Made by a program: the position numbers and the translations under genes. Shown piece after piece: positions 10,181-20,143 of a stretch of DNA of 64,000 nucleotides; positions within the stretch are counted from its first letter, which is position 1; every line of letters begins with the position of its first letter. The stretch spans positions 124,001 through 188,000 of the forward strand of contig JAHBZT010000001.1 in assembly GCA_019635315.1 (NCBI GenBank), written 5' to 3'. A model generated the notes under the pieces. The model did not search any database and was not told the origin of the DNA. It was given only the letters and a program-made list of their open reading frames with translations. Origin of the DNA: Rubrivivax sp. Lineage in GTDB: Bacteria > Pseudomonadota > Gammaproteobacteria > Burkholderiales > Burkholderiaceae_C.

Positions 10181-11524
10181 TCAGCCCGCGTCCGTCCGGG
10201 CGCCCCACAAGGCCTGTGCGTGCAGGCCGAGCCCCGTCGCGACGCTCGCGAAGCGTTCGCCCTGCCGGCGCTCGGCCTGCGGGAAGCCGGCGGCGATGCG
10301 CTGCACCAGCGCCGGCAGCCCGGTCGAGCCGCCGGTGAAATACAGCAGGTCCACGCCGGACGGCGCGACGCCGGCGCGCCGCACCGTCTCGTGCGCCGCC
10401 TGCACGATGCGCTCGAGGTCGGCCTCGATCGCGGCGGCGGCGCGCGCCTCGTCCAGCGTCGCGGCGAGCGCCGGCTCGAGCTCGTCGAGCGCGATCGCCG
10501 CCGTGCCGCGCGTGGCGACGTCGATCTTCGCGCGCTCGGCCGCCGCGGCCAGCGCATGGCCCAGCCGCTGCTCCAGCGTGCGCATCAGCCGGGCGTGGTG
10601 GCGCGCCTCGGCGTACCAGCTGCGCATGGAGCGCAGCTCGGCCACGCGCGCCGGCGCGTAGACGGTATTGATCAGGTGCCAGGTCGCGAGGTCGAAGTAG
10701 ATGCCGCTGGGCACCTCCGCCGGCGGGCCGTCGTCTCCCGGCCGCGGCGGCCGGCGCGTGCGGTAGCCCAGCAGCGGCAGGATGGCGGCCAGCTCGACAT
10801 GGCGGTCGAAGTCGGTGCCGGCGATGTGCACGCCATGGCTGGCCAGGATGTCGTCGCGGCGGTCGGCGCGCCCGCGCCGCGCCGGGCCCACGCGCACGAG
10901 CGAGAAGTCCGAGGTGCCGCCGCCGATGTCGGCCACCAGCACGAGCTGTTCCTGCGTCGCCTGGCGCTCGTGGTCCAGCGCGGCGGCGATCGGCTCGAAC
11001 TGGAACCGCACCTCGGCGAAGCCGACGGCCAGCGCGGCGTCGCGCAGCGCCGCCTCGGCGCGCGCGTCGCGCAGCGGGTCGTCGTCGACGAAGAAGACCG
11101 GCCGGCCGAGCACGACGCGCGCGATCGGCCGCCCGGCTGCCGCCTCGCCGCGCCGGCGCAGCTCGCGCAGGTAGCCGGCGACGACGTCGCGGTAGCGCAG
11201 CGCGCGCCCGCCGCCGACGTCGGTGCGCTGGTCCAGCAGCGCGGCGCCGAGGATGCTCTTCATCGAGCGCATCAGCCGGCCGTCGTGGCCTTCGACGTAG
11301 GCGGCGATCGCGGCGCGGCCGAACAGCGCGTCGGGCGTCGCCTGGTGCGCCGGCGTGTCGGCGCGGTAGAAGACCGCGGTCGGCATCGTCGGCAGCCCGT
11401 CCTCCAGCGCGACCAGCTCGACCCCGCCGGCGGCGGCCGGCAGCGCGACCGCGGAATTCGAGGTCCCGAAGTCGATGGCGGCGAAGGTGGCGGCAGGCAC
11501 GGCGGCGGGAGCGGGCGGCGGCAT
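10181..11524 (-). CDS. Hsp70-family ATPase without substrate-binding domain (YegD-like)
   Basis: 447 residues, an actin-like ATPase only. The first phosphate loop (AAIDFGTSNSAVAL), the second phosphate loop (VADIGGGTSDFSLV) and the adenosine motif (YFTGGSTGLPALV) are intact. A DnaK-type peptide-binding domain is absent, as in YegD-like proteins. The substrate and role of this subfamily are not established. Start 11524 is the first ATG before the ATPase fold. It converges with the YecA-like gene with 9 bases between the stops. Confidence 0.88.
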   Translation of the reverse strand: MPPPAPAAVPAATFAAIDFGTSNSAVALPAAAGGVELVALEDGLPTMPTAVFYRADTPAHQATPDALFGRAAIAAYVEGHDGRLMRSMKSILGAALLDQRTDVGGGRALRYRDVVAGYLRELRRRGEAAAGRPIARVVLGRPVFFVDDDPLRDARAEAALRDAALAVGFAEVRFQFEPIAAALDHERQATQEQLVLVADIGGGTSDFSLVRVGPARRGRADRRDDILASHGVHIAGTDFDRHVELAAILPLLGYRTRRPPRPGDDGPPAEVPSGIYFDLATWHLINTVYAPARVAELRSMRSWYAEARHHARLMRTLEQRLGHALAAAAERAKIDVATRGTAAIALDELEPALAATLDEARAAAAIEADLERIVQAAHETVRRAGVAPSGVDLLYFTGGSTGLPALVQRIAAGFPQAERRQGERFASVATGLGLHAQALWGARTDAG

Positions 11525-11707
11525 GGCGGCGGCCTGGCGGGCCGGCAGCGGCACGGGGGGCGCGATTCTAGGCAGCGCGCGCCTTCGCGTGAACTGGGCC
11601 ACGCGCGGCGGCAGCGCCCGCGTGCACGGCCGGCAAAGCGGCGTGACACTGCTTACCGACGCTGACGACCTGACGCCCGAAACGCACGGATCACGAGGGG
11701 TGCCGCG

Positions 11708-11911
11708 ATGAACGAAGCCGACCGCAGTCCACGCTGGTTCCACCTCGGGCGCGACGAACCCGCGCCCGCGGCCGACGATCCGGCCGACCTGGGCACCGCC
11801 TTCGGGCTCGACCTCAGCCTGCAACGCGCGCAGGAGGCCGGCGCGGAGCCGGCCGCGGTCGCCGGCACCGGCTGGCTGCCGCACCTGAAGCTGGTCCGCC
11901 GCGCGGGATAG
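11708..11911 (+). CDS. Small hypothetical protein
   Basis: 67 residues, acidic in its middle part, ending WLPHLKLVRRAG. GAGGGG lies 8 bases before the ATG. Not recognised; no membrane segment or signal peptide. It stands alone between the divergent Hsp70-like gene and the downstream TetR gene. Codon use resembles its neighbours, which is weak support for a real gene. Confidence 0.45.
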   Translation: MNEADRSPRWFHLGRDEPAPAADDPADLGTAFGLDLSLQRAQEAGAEPAAVAGTGWLPHLKLVRRAG

Positions 11912-11992
11912 TCCGCCGACCGTGCGGTCGGCACCACAACCGCTGCGTTCAGCGGGCGACCCGGGTGTTGCAGCCGCCCTACAATGCGGGGT

Positions 11993-12628
11993 ATGGCCCG
12001 CCTGTCGTTCCGAGAACAAGTCCTGCGCGTCCGTGAGGACGCGATCGTCGACGCCGTCAACCGCCTGCTCGCGGACAAGGGCTTCGACCTGATGACGGTC
12101 GACGAGGTGGCGGCCGACGTCGGCATCGCGAAGGCCAGCCTGTACAAGCACTTCGCGTCCAAGGAGGCGCTGGCCGCCGCGGCGATGGTGCGGCTGCTGC
12201 AGCGCACGCTGGCCTTCGTCGAGCAGCAGGCGACGCACGCCGGGGCGAGCGCCTACGACCGCCTGCGCGCCGTCACGCGCTGGGCGCTGCAGCTGCAGCT
12301 GGCCGGCGAGATGCCGACGCTGCCTTCGCAGAATTCGTCGCTGCGCGCCGAGCTGATGGCGAACAAGGCCTACCTGGACCTGCTGATGCAGGTCAGCGAC
12401 AAGCTCGGCGAATGGATCCTGCAGGCCCAGGCCGCCGGCGACATCGACCCCGCGCTGCCGCCCGAGGTGGTGCTCTACACGATCTATGCGCGCGGCTGCG
12501 ACCCGGTGCCGGCCTTCCTGAAGGCCGGCGGGCAGTACGGCGACGACCAGATCGTCGACTGGGTGCTGTCGACCTGCTTCGACGGCCTGCGCGGTCCGGT
12601 ACGCCGGCCGGCGGGCGCCGGCAACTGA
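11993..12628 (+). CDS. TetR-family transcriptional regulator
   Basis: 211 residues. The HTH is clear (DAIVDAVNRLLADKGFDLMTVDEVAADVGIAKASLYKHFASKEAL split over residues 18-62), and the remainder is a helical ligand domain. The start MARLSF at 11993 fits the family better than the in-frame ATG nine bases earlier. A TACAAT hexamer lies just upstream of the ATG and may be a -10 box, which would give a very short leader. The neighbours do not suggest an obvious target. Confidence 0.88.
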   Translation: MARLSFREQVLRVREDAIVDAVNRLLADKGFDLMTVDEVAADVGIAKASLYKHFASKEALAAAAMVRLLQRTLAFVEQQATHAGASAYDRLRAVTRWALQLQLAGEMPTLPSQNSSLRAELMANKAYLDLLMQVSDKLGEWILQAQAAGDIDPALPPEVVLYTIYARGCDPVPAFLKAGGQYGDDQIVDWVLSTCFDGLRGPVRRPAGAGN

Positions 12629-12662
12629 CGCGCCGGCCGGCGCACCTGCCGCCGCCGCCGGG

Positions 12663-13085
12663 TCAGCGCACCAGCAGCACCGGCGTGCTGCAGTGGGCGA
12701 GCACCTTGGTCGCCACCGAACCCATGACCAGGTTGGTCAGCGTGCCGTGCCCGTGCGAGCCCATGATCAGCAGGTCGTAGCCGCCCTTCTTCGCCGCCTC
12801 GGCGATGACCTCGCCGGCAGGGCCGATCCTGTACTGGAAGTCGGCCTGCAGCCCCTGCTTGGCGAAGAAGCTGCGGATCGGCTTGAACACCTTCTCGGCC
12901 GAGTCGTCGTAGTAGGCCTTCAGCGTGGCCTTGTCCAGCACCGCGGCGGCCCGCGGCGGCACCGCGGGCACCGCGTGCAGCAGCGTGTAGCGGTGGTGCG
13001 CGCCCAGCCACTCGTCGTGCGCGGCCAGGTAGGCCAGCATGCGCTTGGTGTACGAGCTGCCGTCGACGGCGGCGAGGATCTTCAT
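12663..13085 (-). CDS. Universal stress protein (UspA family)
   Basis: 140 residues, one Usp domain. The ATP-binding type signature is present near the C-terminus (MGSHGHGTLTNLVMGSVATK), and the first strand is MKILAAVDGS. The family binds ATP and is induced by starvation and oxidative or envelope stress. AAGGA lies before the ATG. Single gene, convergent with the TetR gene. Confidence 0.92.
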   Translation of the reverse strand: MKILAAVDGSSYTKRMLAYLAAHDEWLGAHHRYTLLHAVPAVPPRAAAVLDKATLKAYYDDSAEKVFKPIRSFFAKQGLQADFQYRIGPAGEVIAEAAKKGGYDLLIMGSHGHGTLTNLVMGSVATKVLAHCSTPVLLVR

Positions 13086-13179
13086 GGCAGGGTCCTTTGT
13101 CGCGGGTTGTGCTGCAGTGCCTCGGTGCGCTGCGGCGCCCAGTGTCGCATCCGCGGCGATGGCCGGATGTTGACGCGGG

Positions 13180-13956
13180 TCAGACCTCGACGGTGAACAG
13201 CGGGTCGTGGCCCTCGGCCTCGCCCTTGCCGACGAGGCCGCGCGCGTTGCACACCACGCGCGCCGGCCGGCGGCCGGGCCGTGCGACGCGCCAGTCGTGA
13301 CGGCAGTGCAGGTGACCGTGCAGCCACAGGTCGGCGCGCGGGATCAGGTCGTCGTCGGCATTGCAGAAGCTGGCCGTGCCCGGCTGCGCGCCGTAGCGCG
13401 GGTCGGCGCTGCGCAGGCCGGGCCCGAAGTGCGTGACGACGACCGTGCGGTCCCAGCGTCCGCGCGGCGGCTCGGCCAGTGCGCTCTCCAGCCAGGCGCG
13501 GCAGGCCAGGCCCTCGTCGCGCACCGCGGCGGCGTCGAAGGGCGCGCCGTCGCGCGTGGCCGCCATCAGCATCATGAAATAGGCGGCGGCGCGCATCGCA
13601 CGCTGGCGCTGCGCGGCGCCGAAGAGGTCGAAGTCGCTCCAGCGCGTGGCGCCGACGAAGCGCACGCGCTGGCCGTCGGCCGCGGTGACGAGCGTCGTCT
13701 CGCGCTGCAGCAGCGTGAAGCCGCAGCGCGCGACGTGCTCGTGCAGCCGCGGCCAGGCGTCGCGGATCTCGCGGCCGTCGAATTCGTGGTTGCCGGCGAC
13801 CACCAGCACCGGCACCGGCCAGCCGACGAAGCGTTCGTAGCCGGCCCAGGTGGCGTCGATGTCGCCGGCCAGCACCAGCAGATCGGCCCCCGGCGCCGGC
13901 TCGGGGTCGAAGGCCTCGCTCTCCAGGTGCAGGTCGGACAGCAGCTGCAGCTTCAT
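13180..13956 (-). CDS. Calcineurin-like metallophosphoesterase
   Basis: 258 residues. The metal-binding blocks are in order: SDLHLE (D-x-H), GDID, GNHEF, a later TVVVTHFGP His block and LWLHGHLH. This gives a two-metal phosphoesterase. The substrate (nucleotide, phosphodiester or protein) cannot be assigned. It lies downstream of pckG on the same strand with 34 bases between, possibly in one transcript. Confidence 0.88.
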   Translation of the reverse strand: MKLQLLSDLHLESEAFDPEPAPGADLLVLAGDIDATWAGYERFVGWPVPVLVVAGNHEFDGREIRDAWPRLHEHVARCGFTLLQRETTLVTAADGQRVRFVGATRWSDFDLFGAAQRQRAMRAAAYFMMLMAATRDGAPFDAAAVRDEGLACRAWLESALAEPPRGRWDRTVVVTHFGPGLRSADPRYGAQPGTASFCNADDDLIPRADLWLHGHLHCRHDWRVARPGRRPARVVCNARGLVGKGEAEGHDPLFTVEV

Positions 13957-13990
13957 GCGCGCCGCGGCCGGTCCTGGCGGGCGCGCGTGG

Positions 13991-15871
13991 TCAGGCCGCG
14001 AGCCGTTCCTCGATGCGCGCCTTGGTCGCCGGCAGCTCCGGCGGCAGGTGGTGGGCGAGCTGCTGGAACAGCTCGGCGTGCAGCTTGAGCTCCTGCTGCC
14101 AGGCCGCGCGGTCGATGCCGATCACGCTGGCGTATTGCTCGCGCGTGAAGGCCAGGCCGTCCCAGCGCAGGTCCTCGTAGCGCGGGCTGATGCCGAAGAC
14201 GTTGTCGGCGCCACCGGCGTGGCCCTCGATGCGGCGGATCATCCAGTCCAGCACGCGCATGTTCTCGCCGTAGCCGGGCCAGACGAACTTGCCGTCGGCC
14301 CCCTTGCGGAACCAGTTGACGCAGTAGATGCGCGGCAGCGTCGCGCCGGTGGCCTGCATCTTCGCGCCCAGGTCCAGCCAGTGCTGGAAATAGTCGGCCA
14401 TGTTGTAGCCGGCGAAGGGCAGCATCGCGAACGGGTCGCGGCGCACCACGCCCTGCGCGCCGGCGGCGGCGGCGGTGGTCTCGCTGCCCATCGTGGCGGC
14501 CATGTAGATGCCTTCGCTCCAGTTGCGCGCCTCGGTGACCAGCGGCACCGTGGTGCTGCGCCGGCCGCCGAAGATGAAGGCGTCGATGGCCACGCCGTCC
14601 GGGTCGTCCCACTGCGGGTCCAGCACCGGGTTGTTGGTCGCGGCGACGGTGAAGCGCGCGTTCGGGTGCGCGGCCGGGCGCGGCTTGCCGTCCACGGCAT
14701 TCGCCTTCGCGATGGCCGGCGTCCAGTCGCGGCCCTGCCAGTCGACCAGGTGCGCCGGCGGCTCCTCGGTCATGCCTTCCCACCAGACGTCGCCATCGTC
14801 GGTCAGTGCGACGTTGGTGAAGATGACGTCGCTCTTCAGCGAATCCATGCAGTTCGGATTCGTGTGGTAGTTGGTGCCCGGCGCGACGCCGAAATAGCCG
14901 GCCTCCGGGTTGATGGCATACAGCCGCCCGTCGGCATGCGGCTTGATCCAGGCGATGTCGTCGCCGATGGTCGTGACCTTCCAGCCCTCGTAGCCCTCGG
15001 GCGGGACCAGCATGCTGAAGTTGGTCTTGCCGCAGGCGCTGGGGAAGGCGGCCGCGACGTGGTACTTCCTGCCCTGCGGGTTGGTGACGCCCAGGATCAG
15101 CATGTGCTCGGCCAGCCAGCCCTGGTCGCGGCCCATGGTGCTGGCGATGCGCAGCGCGAAGCATTTCTTGCCCAGCAGCGCATTGCCGCCGTAGCCGCTG
15201 CCGTAGGACCAGATCTCGCGCGTCTCGGGGTAGTGCACGATGTACTTGGTCTTGTTGCAGGGCCAGGCGACGTCGGCCTGGCCGGGCTCGAGCGGCGCGC
15301 CGACGGTGTGCACGCAGGGCACGAATTCGCCGTGGCTGCCCAGCACGTCCAGCGCGCCGCGGCCCATGCGCGTCATCGTGCGCATGCTCACCGCGACATA
15401 GGGGCTGTCGGTCAGCTCGACGCCGATGTGCGCGATGTGGCTGCCCAGCGGGCCCATCGAGAACGGCACCACGTACATGGTGCGGCCGCGCATCGCCCCC
15501 TTGAACAGCGCGTTCGGCCCGGTCTGCAGCAGCTCGCGCATCTCGGCCGGGGCGACCCAGTTGTTGGTCGGGCCGGCGTCTTCCTTGCGCGCGCTGCAGA
15601 TGAAGGTGCGGTCCTCGACGCGCGCGACGTCGCTCGGGTCGCTGCGCGCCAGGAAGCTGCGCGGGCGCAGCTCGGGGTTGAGCTTCATCAGCGTGCCGGC
15701 GGCGACCAGCTGCTCGGTCAGGCGCTGGTATTCCTGCTCGCTGCCGTTGCACCAGTAGACCTCGCTGGCCTCGGTCAGCGCGGCCATCTCGGCCACCCAT
15801 TCGATCAGCCGGGCATGCGTGACGTAGGCGGGCGTATTCAGGCGCAGGCCTTCGAGCGCGGGTTGGTTCAT
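13991..15871 (-). CDS. pckG: Phosphoenolpyruvate carboxykinase (GTP)
   Basis: 626 residues, the normal length for GTP-type PEPCK. It interconverts oxaloacetate + GTP and PEP + GDP + CO2, the first committed step of gluconeogenesis. The kinase-1a loop [13 protein letters not shown] near residue 280 carries the reactive Cys typical of the GTP enzyme, and the GDP-site segments around [14 protein letters not shown] and [10 protein letters not shown] are intact. The start at 15871 (MNQPALEGL) has GGAG 7 bases upstream; an in-frame ATG at 15886 is less likely. A 285-base region separates it from the divergent MOSC gene. Confidence 0.96.
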   Translation of the reverse strand: MNQPALEGLRLNTPAYVTHARLIEWVAEMAALTEASEVYWCNGSEQEYQRLTEQLVAAGTLMKLNPELRPRSFLARSDPSDVARVEDRTFICSARKEDAGPTNNWVAPAEMRELLQTGPNALFKGAMRGRTMYVVPFSMGPLGSHIAHIGVELTDSPYVAVSMRTMTRMGRGALDVLGSHGEFVPCVHTVGAPLEPGQADVAWPCNKTKYIVHYPETREIWSYGSGYGGNALLGKKCFALRIASTMGRDQGWLAEHMLILGVTNPQGRKYHVAAAFPSACGKTNFSMLVPPEGYEGWKVTTIGDDIAWIKPHADGRLYAINPEAGYFGVAPGTNYHTNPNCMDSLKSDVIFTNVALTDDGDVWWEGMTEEPPAHLVDWQGRDWTPAIAKANAVDGKPRPAAHPNARFTVAATNNPVLDPQWDDPDGVAIDAFIFGGRRSTTVPLVTEARNWSEGIYMAATMGSETTAAAAGAQGVVRRDPFAMLPFAGYNMADYFQHWLDLGAKMQATGATLPRIYCVNWFRKGADGKFVWPGYGENMRVLDWMIRRIEGHAGGADNVFGISPRYEDLRWDGLAFTREQYASVIGIDRAAWQQELKLHAELFQQLAHHLPPELPATKARIEERLAA

Positions 15872-16091
15872 GGAGACTCCGGTCATGACAATGGTGAGGA
15901 AGCGGGATTGGGCGAACCACCGCCGCCGCTGCCGGGACCGGACACGCCGGGGCCGGAAGCTCGCCCAATGCCGATGTCTGCCGCTGCCGCGGCGGGGCGC
16001 CTGCCGCTGTCCGGGCGGGGCCCCGCCCGACGCGGGGGAGCCATTGTCGGGGCAATGTAATCACCCCGTAACCACCGGCCCGGAGGGGGGT

Positions 16092-16108
16092 CATGCAGGA
16101 TTTGCATG
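16092..16108. promoter_or_regulatory. Palindrome upstream of MOSC gene
   Basis: CATGCA, 5 bases, TGCATG, followed closely by a second CATGCATG. It lies 49-65 bases before the MOSC start and about 220 bases before pckG on the other strand. It is a candidate regulator site or promoter element in the 285-base divergent region (15872-16156), which holds no convincing gene. A distant inverted pair GACAATGG / CCATTGTC (15887-15894, 16041-16048) is also present. Confidence 0.35.
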
Positions 16109-16156
16109 GTCTCATGCATGCCGTTCGGGGTATCGGGCGCCAGCCGTGAAGGATTC

Positions 16157-16741
16157 ATGAACATCGTCCACGTCAACACCGGCCGTGCGCGCGCGATCAC
16201 GCTGCTCGACGGCCGCCGCGGGCGCTCCGCGATCGCCAAGACTCCGGTCGCCGGGCCGGTCGCGGTCGGCCCGCTGGGGCTGCAGGGCGACGAGCAGGCC
16301 GACCCCACGGTGCACGGCGGCATCACGAAGGCCGTCTACGCCTACCCGCTGGAGCACTACCCGTTCTGGCAGACCGTGCGCGCGCAGGCCCGGGTGGCGC
16401 TGTGGGACGAGCCGCTGTCCCCCGGTGCGCTGGGCGAGAACCTGACGGTCAGCGGCCTCGCCGAGGACCGGCTGTGGATCGGCGACCGCCTGCACGTGCG
16501 GCGCGACGGCGCCACGGCCTGCGTGCTGGCGGTCAGCGAACCGCGCTTCCCCTGCCACAAGCTGGCCGCCGCGATGGGCTTCGCGCAGGCCGTCAAGCTG
16601 ATGGCGCAGTCGGGCTACTGCGGCGGCTACCTGGCGGTGATCGAGCCCGGCAGCGTGGCCGCCGGCGACGCGCTGGAGCTGATCCCCGGCCCGCGCGAGG
16701 TCAACCTCCGTGAGCTGTTCTTTGCCCGCATGGGCTCCTGA
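16157..16741 (+). CDS. MOSC domain protein (YiiM-like)
   Basis: 194 residues, one MOSC domain. The signature blocks DPTVHGGITKAVYAYP, GALGENLTVSG and the conserved Cys in SEPRFPCHKL are present. MOSC proteins bind or transfer sulfur near molybdenum cofactor; YiiM-type members reduce N-hydroxylated base analogues. Which applies here is an inference. AAGGA lies 5 bases before ATG 16157, which is preferred to the GTG/ATG codons further upstream. Confidence 0.88.
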   Translation: MNIVHVNTGRARAITLLDGRRGRSAIAKTPVAGPVAVGPLGLQGDEQADPTVHGGITKAVYAYPLEHYPFWQTVRAQARVALWDEPLSPGALGENLTVSGLAEDRLWIGDRLHVRRDGATACVLAVSEPRFPCHKLAAAMGFAQAVKLMAQSGYCGGYLAVIEPGSVAAGDALELIPGPREVNLRELFFARMGS

Positions 16742-16786
16742 GCGCCCCCAGGGCCGGGCCAGCCCGGCCCGCCCCCCCCGGGGGGG

Positions 16787-16818
16787 TCAAGCAAAGTGGC
16801 AGAGCCACATTTGCTTGA
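16787..16818. terminator. Bidirectional hairpin between convergent genes
   Basis: The arms TCAAGCAAA and TTTGCTTGA enclose a further GTGGC/GCCAC stem with an AGA loop and one unpaired base. The site lies between the convergent stops of the MOSC gene (16741) and the AbrB permease (16833). It is preceded by a C/G-run repeat (16770-16786) also able to fold. Confidence 0.7.
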
Positions 16819-16832
16819 GACGCCACCCGCCC

Positions 16833-17957
16833 CTACACCACGCGCCGCCGCTCGAGGCGGAACAGCGGCGCGGTCAGCGTCAGCACGGCCACGTAGCGCG
16901 TGACGTGGAAGGCGGTCACCACCGGCACGCCCAGCTGCAGCACCTTGGCCGTGATGCACATCTCGGCGATGCCACCCGGGCTGGTGCCCAGCAGCACGGT
17001 CGCCGGGTGCAGGCCGACCGTCTGCGCCAGCAGCCACGCGAAGCCGGCGCTCACGGCGATCATGCCCAGCGTGCCCAGCGCCACTGCACCCAGCCAGCGC
17101 GGCGCGGCACGCGCGAAGTCCGGCGTGAAGCGCGTGCCGAGCGCGACGCCGATGAACAGCTGGCCGGCATTGCTCAGCGCCGGCGGCAGCGCCGAGAGCT
17201 CGACCCCGGCGCCGCTGATCGAAAGCGTCACCAGCAGCGCGCCCAGCACCCAGGGGTTGGGCGTGCCCAGCCAGCCGAGCAGCGCGATGCCGGCGCCGCT
17301 GGCCGCCAGCAGCAGCGCCAGCCCGGGCCAGCGCAGTTCCTGCACCGCCGGCGCGGTGGCGTCCAGGCCCTGCACGCCGGCGGCCTGGTAGGCGAACGGG
17401 ATCAGCACGACGACCAGCAGCACGCGCAGCGAGTGCGCCGCCGCGACGCGGTCGACGCGGCCATGGTGGCGCTCGGCCATCACCGCCATCTCGGAAGCCC
17501 CGCCGATCGCGGCGGCGAAGAAGGCGGTGGCCGGGTCGCGCTCGCCGCCGAAGCGGCGCAGGAAGCGGTAGAAGCCGTAGCCCAGCGCCAGCGCCCAGGC
17601 GATGCCGGCCAGCAGCGCCGGCGCCAGCGTCCACAGCAGCGCCAGCACGGCCGGCGTGAAATACAGGCCCAGCGCGACGCCGATCATCCACAGCCCGAAG
17701 TTGCGCAACCGGCCCGATGCGGCCAGCTTCACCCCGGTCATGCTGAGCGCCGCGCTGGCCAGCAGCGGGCCGATCAGCCAGGGCAGCGGCGTGCCCAGCG
17801 CCCGGCAGGCCAGCGCGGCGGCCAGGCCCAGCGCCAGCGTCAGCGCGACACGGCGCGCCCGCGCCACCGGGTCGGGATGGGTGCCTTGCGCAGGCCTGTC
17901 GGCAGGGGCGTCCGGCACGCCCGCGGCGCCCGGCCCTTGCGCTGGGTCAGGCGGCAT
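16833..17957 (-). CDS. AbrB-family membrane protein (putative ammonia monooxygenase-like permease)
   Basis: 374 residues with about ten hydrophobic segments arranged as two similar halves, each bearing the pattern GxxxPWLIGPLL / GTPNPWVLGALL and GGASEMAVMA / GGIAEMCITAK. This is the AbrB duplication family of integral membrane proteins, which are probably transporters of unknown substrate; the old 'ammonia monooxygenase' label is historic. Its start at 17957 overlaps the end of the flavin oxidoreductase gene by 11 bases, so the two are one operon. Confidence 0.85.
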   Translation of the reverse strand: MPPDPAQGPGAAGVPDAPADRPAQGTHPDPVARARRVALTLALGLAAALACRALGTPLPWLIGPLLASAALSMTGVKLAASGRLRNFGLWMIGVALGLYFTPAVLALLWTLAPALLAGIAWALALGYGFYRFLRRFGGERDPATAFFAAAIGGASEMAVMAERHHGRVDRVAAAHSLRVLLVVVLIPFAYQAAGVQGLDATAPAVQELRWPGLALLLAASGAGIALLGWLGTPNPWVLGALLVTLSISGAGVELSALPPALSNAGQLFIGVALGTRFTPDFARAAPRWLGAVALGTLGMIAVSAGFAWLLAQTVGLHPATVLLGTSPGGIAEMCITAKVLQLGVPVVTAFHVTRYVAVLTLTAPLFRLERRRVV

Positions 17958-19041
17958 CGAGCGCGGCGTAGTCGGTGTAGCCGCGGGCGCCACCACCGTA
18001 GTAGGCGTTCGCATCCGGCACGGCCAGCGGGGCGCCCAGGCGCAGCCGGCGGCCCAGGTCCGGGTTGGCGATGAAGGGCTTGCCGAAGGCCACCAGGTCG
18101 GCGCGACCGCCGGCCACGGCGTCCAGCGCCAGCGCGCGGTCGTAGCCGTTGTTGACCATCCAGGCGCCCTTGAAGCGCGAGCGCAGCGCGGCATAGTCGA
18201 ACGGCGCGTGGTCGCGCGCGCCGCCGGTGGCGCCCTCCACGACATGCAGGTAGGCCAGCCCGAGCGGCGCCAGGGCCGCGACGGCATGACCGTACAGCGC
18301 CTGCGGGTCGCTGTCCGGGCCGGCATCGTTGGACGGCGTCACCGGCGACAGCCGCACGCCGGTGCGCCCGCCGCCGACCGCGTCGACCACCGCCTGCACC
18401 ATCTCGAGCAGGAAGCGGCAGCGGTTTGCGACGCTGCCGCCATAACGGTCGCTGCGGTCGTTGAGGCTGTCGCGCAGGAACTGCTCGATCAGGTAGCCGT
18501 TGGCGGCATGCACCTCGACGCCGTCGAAACCGGCGTCCAGCGCGCGCAGCGCGGCGGCGCGGTACTGCTCGACGACGCCGGGGATCTCCTCGGTGGCCAG
18601 CGCGCGCGGCGACGACACCGGCTCGCGGCCGGCCGCCGTGCGCGTCTTCACCTGGGCTGTCTTCGCGCTGCTGGATACCGGCGCGCGCCCGCCGGGCTGC
18701 AGCGAGACATGCGAGATGCGGCCCACGTGCCAGAGCTGCGCGACGATCCTCGCGCCGCGGGCATGCACGGCACCGGTGACGCGCCGCCAGCCGGCGACCT
18801 GGGCCGCGCTGTGCAGCCCCGGCGTGTCGAGGTAGCCCTGGCCCTCGGGGCAGACCTGCGTCGCCTCGCTGACGATCAGCCCGGCGCCGCTGGCCGGGTC
18901 GGCGCGCTGCGCGTAGTACTCGGCCATCAGCGCGGTCGGCACCTGGCCGGGGCCGGCGCGGCAGCGCGTCAGCGGCGCCATCACGATGCGGCTGGCGAGG
19001 TCCAGCGCGCCGATGCGGATCGGGTCGAACAGCGTGGGCAT
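17947..19041 (-). CDS. Old yellow enzyme family ene-reductase (NemA-like)
   Basis: 364 residues, FMN-dependent TIM barrel. It reduces activated C=C bonds and nitro groups of electrophiles with NAD(P)H. Key marks are the substrate-binding His/Asn pair in VEVHAANGYLIEQF, the SDRYGGS loop and AFGKPFIANPDL near the phosphate site. The N-terminal PLTRCRA carries Thr and Cys near the flavin. It is co-transcribed with the AbrB permease gene, which overlaps its end. Confidence 0.92.
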   Translation of the reverse strand: MPTLFDPIRIGALDLASRIVMAPLTRCRAGPGQVPTALMAEYYAQRADPASGAGLIVSEATQVCPEGQGYLDTPGLHSAAQVAGWRRVTGAVHARGARIVAQLWHVGRISHVSLQPGGRAPVSSSAKTAQVKTRTAAGREPVSSPRALATEEIPGVVEQYRAAALRALDAGFDGVEVHAANGYLIEQFLRDSLNDRSDRYGGSVANRCRFLLEMVQAVVDAVGGGRTGVRLSPVTPSNDAGPDSDPQALYGHAVAALAPLGLAYLHVVEGATGGARDHAPFDYAALRSRFKGAWMVNNGYDRALALDAVAGGRADLVAFGKPFIANPDLGRRLRLGAPLAVPDANAYYGGGARGYTDYAALDAA

Positions 19042-19103
19042 GCGGCGAGGTTAGCGCATGGTCCGCAGCCGCCGCGGCGGGCCCGGCATGGCACCATCGC
19101 CCC

Positions 19104-19961
19104 ATGCTCGCCTACCGCCACGCCTTCCACGCCGGCAACCACGCCGACGTGCTCAAGCACCTGGTGCTGCTGCGCGTGCTGCGCCACATGAACCTGAAGG
19201 ACAAGGGCTGGCGCTACGTCGACACCCATGCCGGCGCCGGCGGCTATGCGCTGCACGGCGAGATGGCGCGCAAGCATGGCGAGTACGAACAGGGCATCGC
19301 GCGGCTGTGGGGCCGCGACGACCTGCCGGCGCCGCTGGCCGACCTGGTGGCCTGCGTGCGCGCGTTCAACGGCGGCGGCGACCTCGCGCAGTACCCCGGC
19401 TCGCCGGCGCTGGCGCAGATGCTGCAGCGGCCGCAGGACCAGCTGCGCCTGTTCGAGCTGCACCCCACCGACCACAAGATCCTGGCCTCCTGGCTGGGCG
19501 CGGCGCCCGGCGTCGAGGTGCGCACGAGCGACGGCTTCGCGGCGCTGAAGTCGCAGCTGCCGCCGCCGACGCGGCGCGGCGTCGTGCTGATCGACCCGCC
19601 CTACGAGCTGAAGGTCGACTATGCCCATGCGCTCTCGGCGCTGCGCGAGGCGCTGTCGCGCCACGCCGAGGGCACGGTCATCGTCTGGCTGCCGCAGCTG
19701 CAGCTGCTGGAGGCCACGCAGCTGCCGCAGCGCCTGAAGGCCGCGGCGCTGGCCGGTGCGCGCAAGGGCTGGCTGCACGCCCGGCTGACCGTGGCCCGTG
19801 CCGACGCGCGCGGCTTCGGGCTGCTGGGCAGCAGCGTCTTCGTCGCCAACCCGCCGCACACGCTGCACGCCGAGCTGCACGAGACGCTGCCCTGGCTGGC
19901 GCGCGAGCTGGCGCAGTTCGACGGCGCGAGCTCGCTGCTGGAGCGCTCGGCGGCGGGCTGA
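19104..19961 (+). CDS. rlmJ: 23S rRNA (adenine-2030-N6)-methyltransferase
   Basis: 285 residues, the expected length. The N-terminus MLAYRHAFHAGNHADVLKH is diagnostic for RlmJ, and the catalytic motif IV is DPPYE. It transfers a methyl group from S-adenosylmethionine to N6 of A2030 in free 23S rRNA. It stands alone and diverges from the old yellow enzyme gene. Confidence 0.95.
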   Translation: MLAYRHAFHAGNHADVLKHLVLLRVLRHMNLKDKGWRYVDTHAGAGGYALHGEMARKHGEYEQGIARLWGRDDLPAPLADLVACVRAFNGGGDLAQYPGSPALAQMLQRPQDQLRLFELHPTDHKILASWLGAAPGVEVRTSDGFAALKSQLPPPTRRGVVLIDPPYELKVDYAHALSALREALSRHAEGTVIVWLPQLQLLEATQLPQRLKAAALAGARKGWLHARLTVARADARGFGLLGSSVFVANPPHTLHAELHETLPWLARELAQFDGASSLLERSAAG

Positions 19962-20143
19962 ACGCGCCGGGCCGCGCCTGCCGCAGCGGCGGCCCCCATC
20001 GCCCCCTCGTTCACGGGGGAAGGCGGCCGTGCGGCGCCTGAGCATCGTCAATGCGCGCCACCGGCAGGTCGCTAGATTGGGCGCTCGGCCGCCGAGGGCC
20101 CCGGAGTGGTCGCGGGGCGCGGCGGCCGCATCAGGAGGATCCC

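Noticed and set aside
11971-11993. Promoter with TTGCAG and TACAAT before the second TetR gene
   Set aside because: The two hexamers are only 6 bases apart instead of about 17, so they cannot form one sigma-70 promoter; the TACAAT alone was only mentioned in the gene entry.
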